Of a stretch of 64,000 bases of DNA, positions 62,815 through 64,000 are shown one piece after another (position 1 is the stretch's first letter; the number at the start of each line of letters is the position of its first letter). This DNA comes from Marinobacter maroccanus (GTDB taxonomy: Bacteria > Pseudomonadota > Gammaproteobacteria > Pseudomonadales > Oleiphilaceae). The stretch covers positions 186,001 through 250,000 of the forward strand of contig NZ_PSSX01000003.1 in NCBI RefSeq assembly GCF_002933275.1, in the 5' to 3' direction. The position numbers and the translations under genes were made by a program. Under the pieces are notes generated by a model, which was not told the origin of the DNA, made no database searches, and was given only the letters and a program-made list of their open reading frames with translations.

Positions 62815-63776
62815 AACGGCATCTCTCCGGTGTTGTTTTGCCCGGGCCACGGCTGCACCCGGGTTCGTTGGAGAAGGGAGGAAAAGTCCGGGGCCTCGGG
62901 GTTTCCGACACCAATGTGTTGCACACATTCGGCCGACAAAGCCGTGGCGAACGTCAGCGCCGCTTCGTCAGGCTGTCCACCAAGCACGCCATGGAGCATG
63001 CCCGCCAGTAAGGTATCGCCGGCACACACGGTGCTGACCAGCGAGACCGGGGGCACCCGGGATCTCAGGATGCCGGCCGGTGACGACCACAACACGCCAT
63101 CCGCGCCCATGGACACCACCACATGGGAAACACCGCCAGCATGGACACGGGCAACTGCAGCTTCCACGGCTGTCATGTCCGTCAAGGGCAGGCCCGCCAA
63201 GCCCGACAGCTCATCCATGTTGGGTTTGACCGCAAACGGCGCGGCCTCAATCCCCGCCTTCAGGCCTTCACCACTGGTATCCAGCCACACCGGCTTGCCG
63301 GCCCTGGAGGCCTGCTGCACCAGGGCTGCCAGCCCGGATGGTGGAAAGCCCTCGGGCAGACTGCCACCGATCACCACCCCGTCGCATTCCGGCAGCAGCG
63401 GCGCCAGCCGGAATTCCAGCCGCTGCAGGGCGTCTTCCGGGATCCGAAAGCCCGGGCCATTCAGATCGGTTACCCGGCCACCGGCCTCCGCAATCTTGAT
63501 ATTGATGCGATTCTGGCCCGGCACGCGGACAAAACTGTCCTGCAGCCCTTCGGCAGCGAACAGCCTCTCAAAGGAGGAGGCATTGCCTTCGCCCATCAGG
63601 CCGGTAACCGTGACCGAATGGCCCAGGCGCGCCAGTACACGGGCCACGTTGATGCCCTTGCCCGCCGGTTCCAGCCGGGTATTGCCGGTGCGATTGACTT
63701 CACCGACGGCAAGGGTCGGAGTTTCAACGCTGAGATCCAGGGCCGGGTTCAGGGTAATTGTCAGGATACGAGCCAT
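62811..63776 (-). CDS. fruK: 1-phosphofructokinase
   Basis: 321 residues, PfkB/ribokinase family. Seen: GNTRLEPAGKGINVARVLARLG (PfkB signature 1 region), VWLDTSGEGLKAGIEAAPFAVKPN, and VSTVCAGDTLLAGML, with the catalytic Asp of the GAGD-type motif (here CAGD). ATG at 63776 overlaps the fruB stop (TGATG). Converts fructose-1-phosphate to fructose-1,6-bisphosphate. Confidence 0.95.
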   Translation of the reverse strand: MARILTITLNPALDLSVETPTLAVGEVNRTGNTRLEPAGKGINVARVLARLGHSVTVTGLMGEGNASSFERLFAAEGLQDSFVRVPGQNRINIKIAEAGGRVTDLNGPGFRIPEDALQRLEFRLAPLLPECDGVVIGGSLPEGFPPSGLAALVQQASRAGKPVWLDTSGEGLKAGIEAAPFAVKPNMDELSGLAGLPLTDMTAVEAAVARVHAGGVSHVVVSMGADGVLWSSPAGILRSRVPPVSLVSTVCAGDTLLAGMLHGVLGGQPDEAALTFATALSAECVQHIGVGNPEAPDFSSLLQRTRVQPWPGQNNTGEMPL

Positions 63777-64000
63777 CACCAGGCCTCCAGGGCATCACGT
63801 ACCTCGGACACCGTTGCCAGAGACAGGGCCTTTTCAGCCTGCCGACGAGCGGTTTCAAGGCTGAGGCCACGAATACAGGCCTTGACCAGAGGCACCCGCC
63901 GGCTGGTCACAGACAGCTCGTCCACCTCCAGCCCGACCAGTACCGGAATGGCCTGGGGGTCCGACGCCAGCTCACCGCACACCCCGACCCAGCGGTCGTG
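63776..64000 (-). CDS. fruB: PTS multiphosphoryl transfer protein FruB, C-terminal part
   Basis: The visible 74 residues are the C-terminal end of an enzyme I domain, including DRWVGVCGELASDPQAIPVLVGL with the active CGELA motif. The gene continues beyond the right edge. Gene order fruB-fruK-fruA with overlapping stops/starts indicates the usual fructose operon; HPr- and EIIA-like domains are expected upstream. It could be a separate ptsI copy, but position argues for fruB. Confidence 0.85.
   Translation of the reverse strand, partial: HDRWVGVCGELASDPQAIPVLVGLEVDELSVTSRRVPLVKACIRGLSLETARRQAEKALSLATVSEVRDALEAW

Noticed and set aside
62062..63864. 600-codon plus-strand open frame across fruA and fruK
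   Set aside because: It runs antisense to two well-defined genes with overlapping start/stop codons and encodes no family-like sequence; high GC explains the length.

Overview
The window looks like a chromosomal segment of a GC-rich marine gammaproteobacterium, most probably Marinobacter or a close relative. This is inferred from gene content and order (a Pseudomonas/Marinobacter-type aa3 cytochrome oxidase cluster, a PA4642-family protein, prlC next to yheV, a PomAB-like motor pair, a FadL porin and many c-di-GMP enzymes), not from a database match. No phage, plasmid, insertion sequence, integron or CRISPR array is visible. The mobile-like content is limited to short palindromic repeats.

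Layout. 0-5 kb: the 5' part of a PLP-dependent ornithine/lysine-type decarboxylase with a leader hairpin and T-run, a RimK-like ATP-grasp protein, an eIF2B-like protein and the helicase HrpB. 4.9-13.6 kb: a minus-strand aa3/caa3 cytochrome c oxidase operon (ctaC, ctaD, ctaG/cox11, ctaE, SURF1, a small membrane protein with a Sco-like CxxxC, ctaA, ctaB, sco), interrupted by one plus-strand DUF2909 gene. 13.8-15.1 kb: a MATE transporter. 15.3-20.7 kb: a tight six-gene plus-strand operon encoding an unknown protein, an amicyanin-like cupredoxin, a membrane GGGEF-EAL protein, a DUF3034 protein, a lipoprotein truncated haemoglobin and a DoxX protein. 20.7-27.4 kb: a 7TMR-DISM diguanylate cyclase, a DUF1653 protein, a Na+/H+ antiporter-family protein, YheV and oligopeptidase A, with four classes of hairpin or repeat between them. 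27.4-32.9 kb: gamma carbonic anhydrase, an OpgH-like glucosyltransferase coupled to an LtaS/OpgB-like transferase, Hsp20 and a PA4642-family protein. 33-39.3 kb: a minus-strand block of pomB, pomA, aroE, hemF, tsaC, dprA and a LysM protein. 39.7-47.8 kb: def, fmt, rsmB, trkA, glyQ, glyS, gmhB and tRNA-Pro(CGG). 47.9-60.6 kb: FadL, a hybrid 7TMR-DISM histidine kinase, a PhnD-like binding protein overlapping a GGDEF-EAL gene, a sulfide:quinone oxidoreductase, a GAF-GAF-GGDEF-EAL protein and a PAS-PAS-GGDEF protein. 60.6-64 kb: a VOC-fold protein and the fructose PTS operon fruB(partial)-fruK-fruA.

How the genes fit together. The oxidase operon carries both structural subunits and the haem A, CuA and CuB assembly factors. 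The def-fmt-rsmB-trkA and glyQS-gmhB groups are ordinary housekeeping genes. The most unusual content is signalling: five GGDEF/EAL proteins, two 7TMR-DISM receptors and several periplasmic partner proteins in one 64 kb window. The best candidate for an undescribed system is the 15.3-20.7 kb operon, which appears to couple a periplasmic copper protein and an envelope-anchored haemoglobin to a phosphodiesterase-like c-di-GMP enzyme. Second candidates are the OpgH plus LtaS-like pair without OpgG, and the PhnD-like plus GGDEF-EAL pair.
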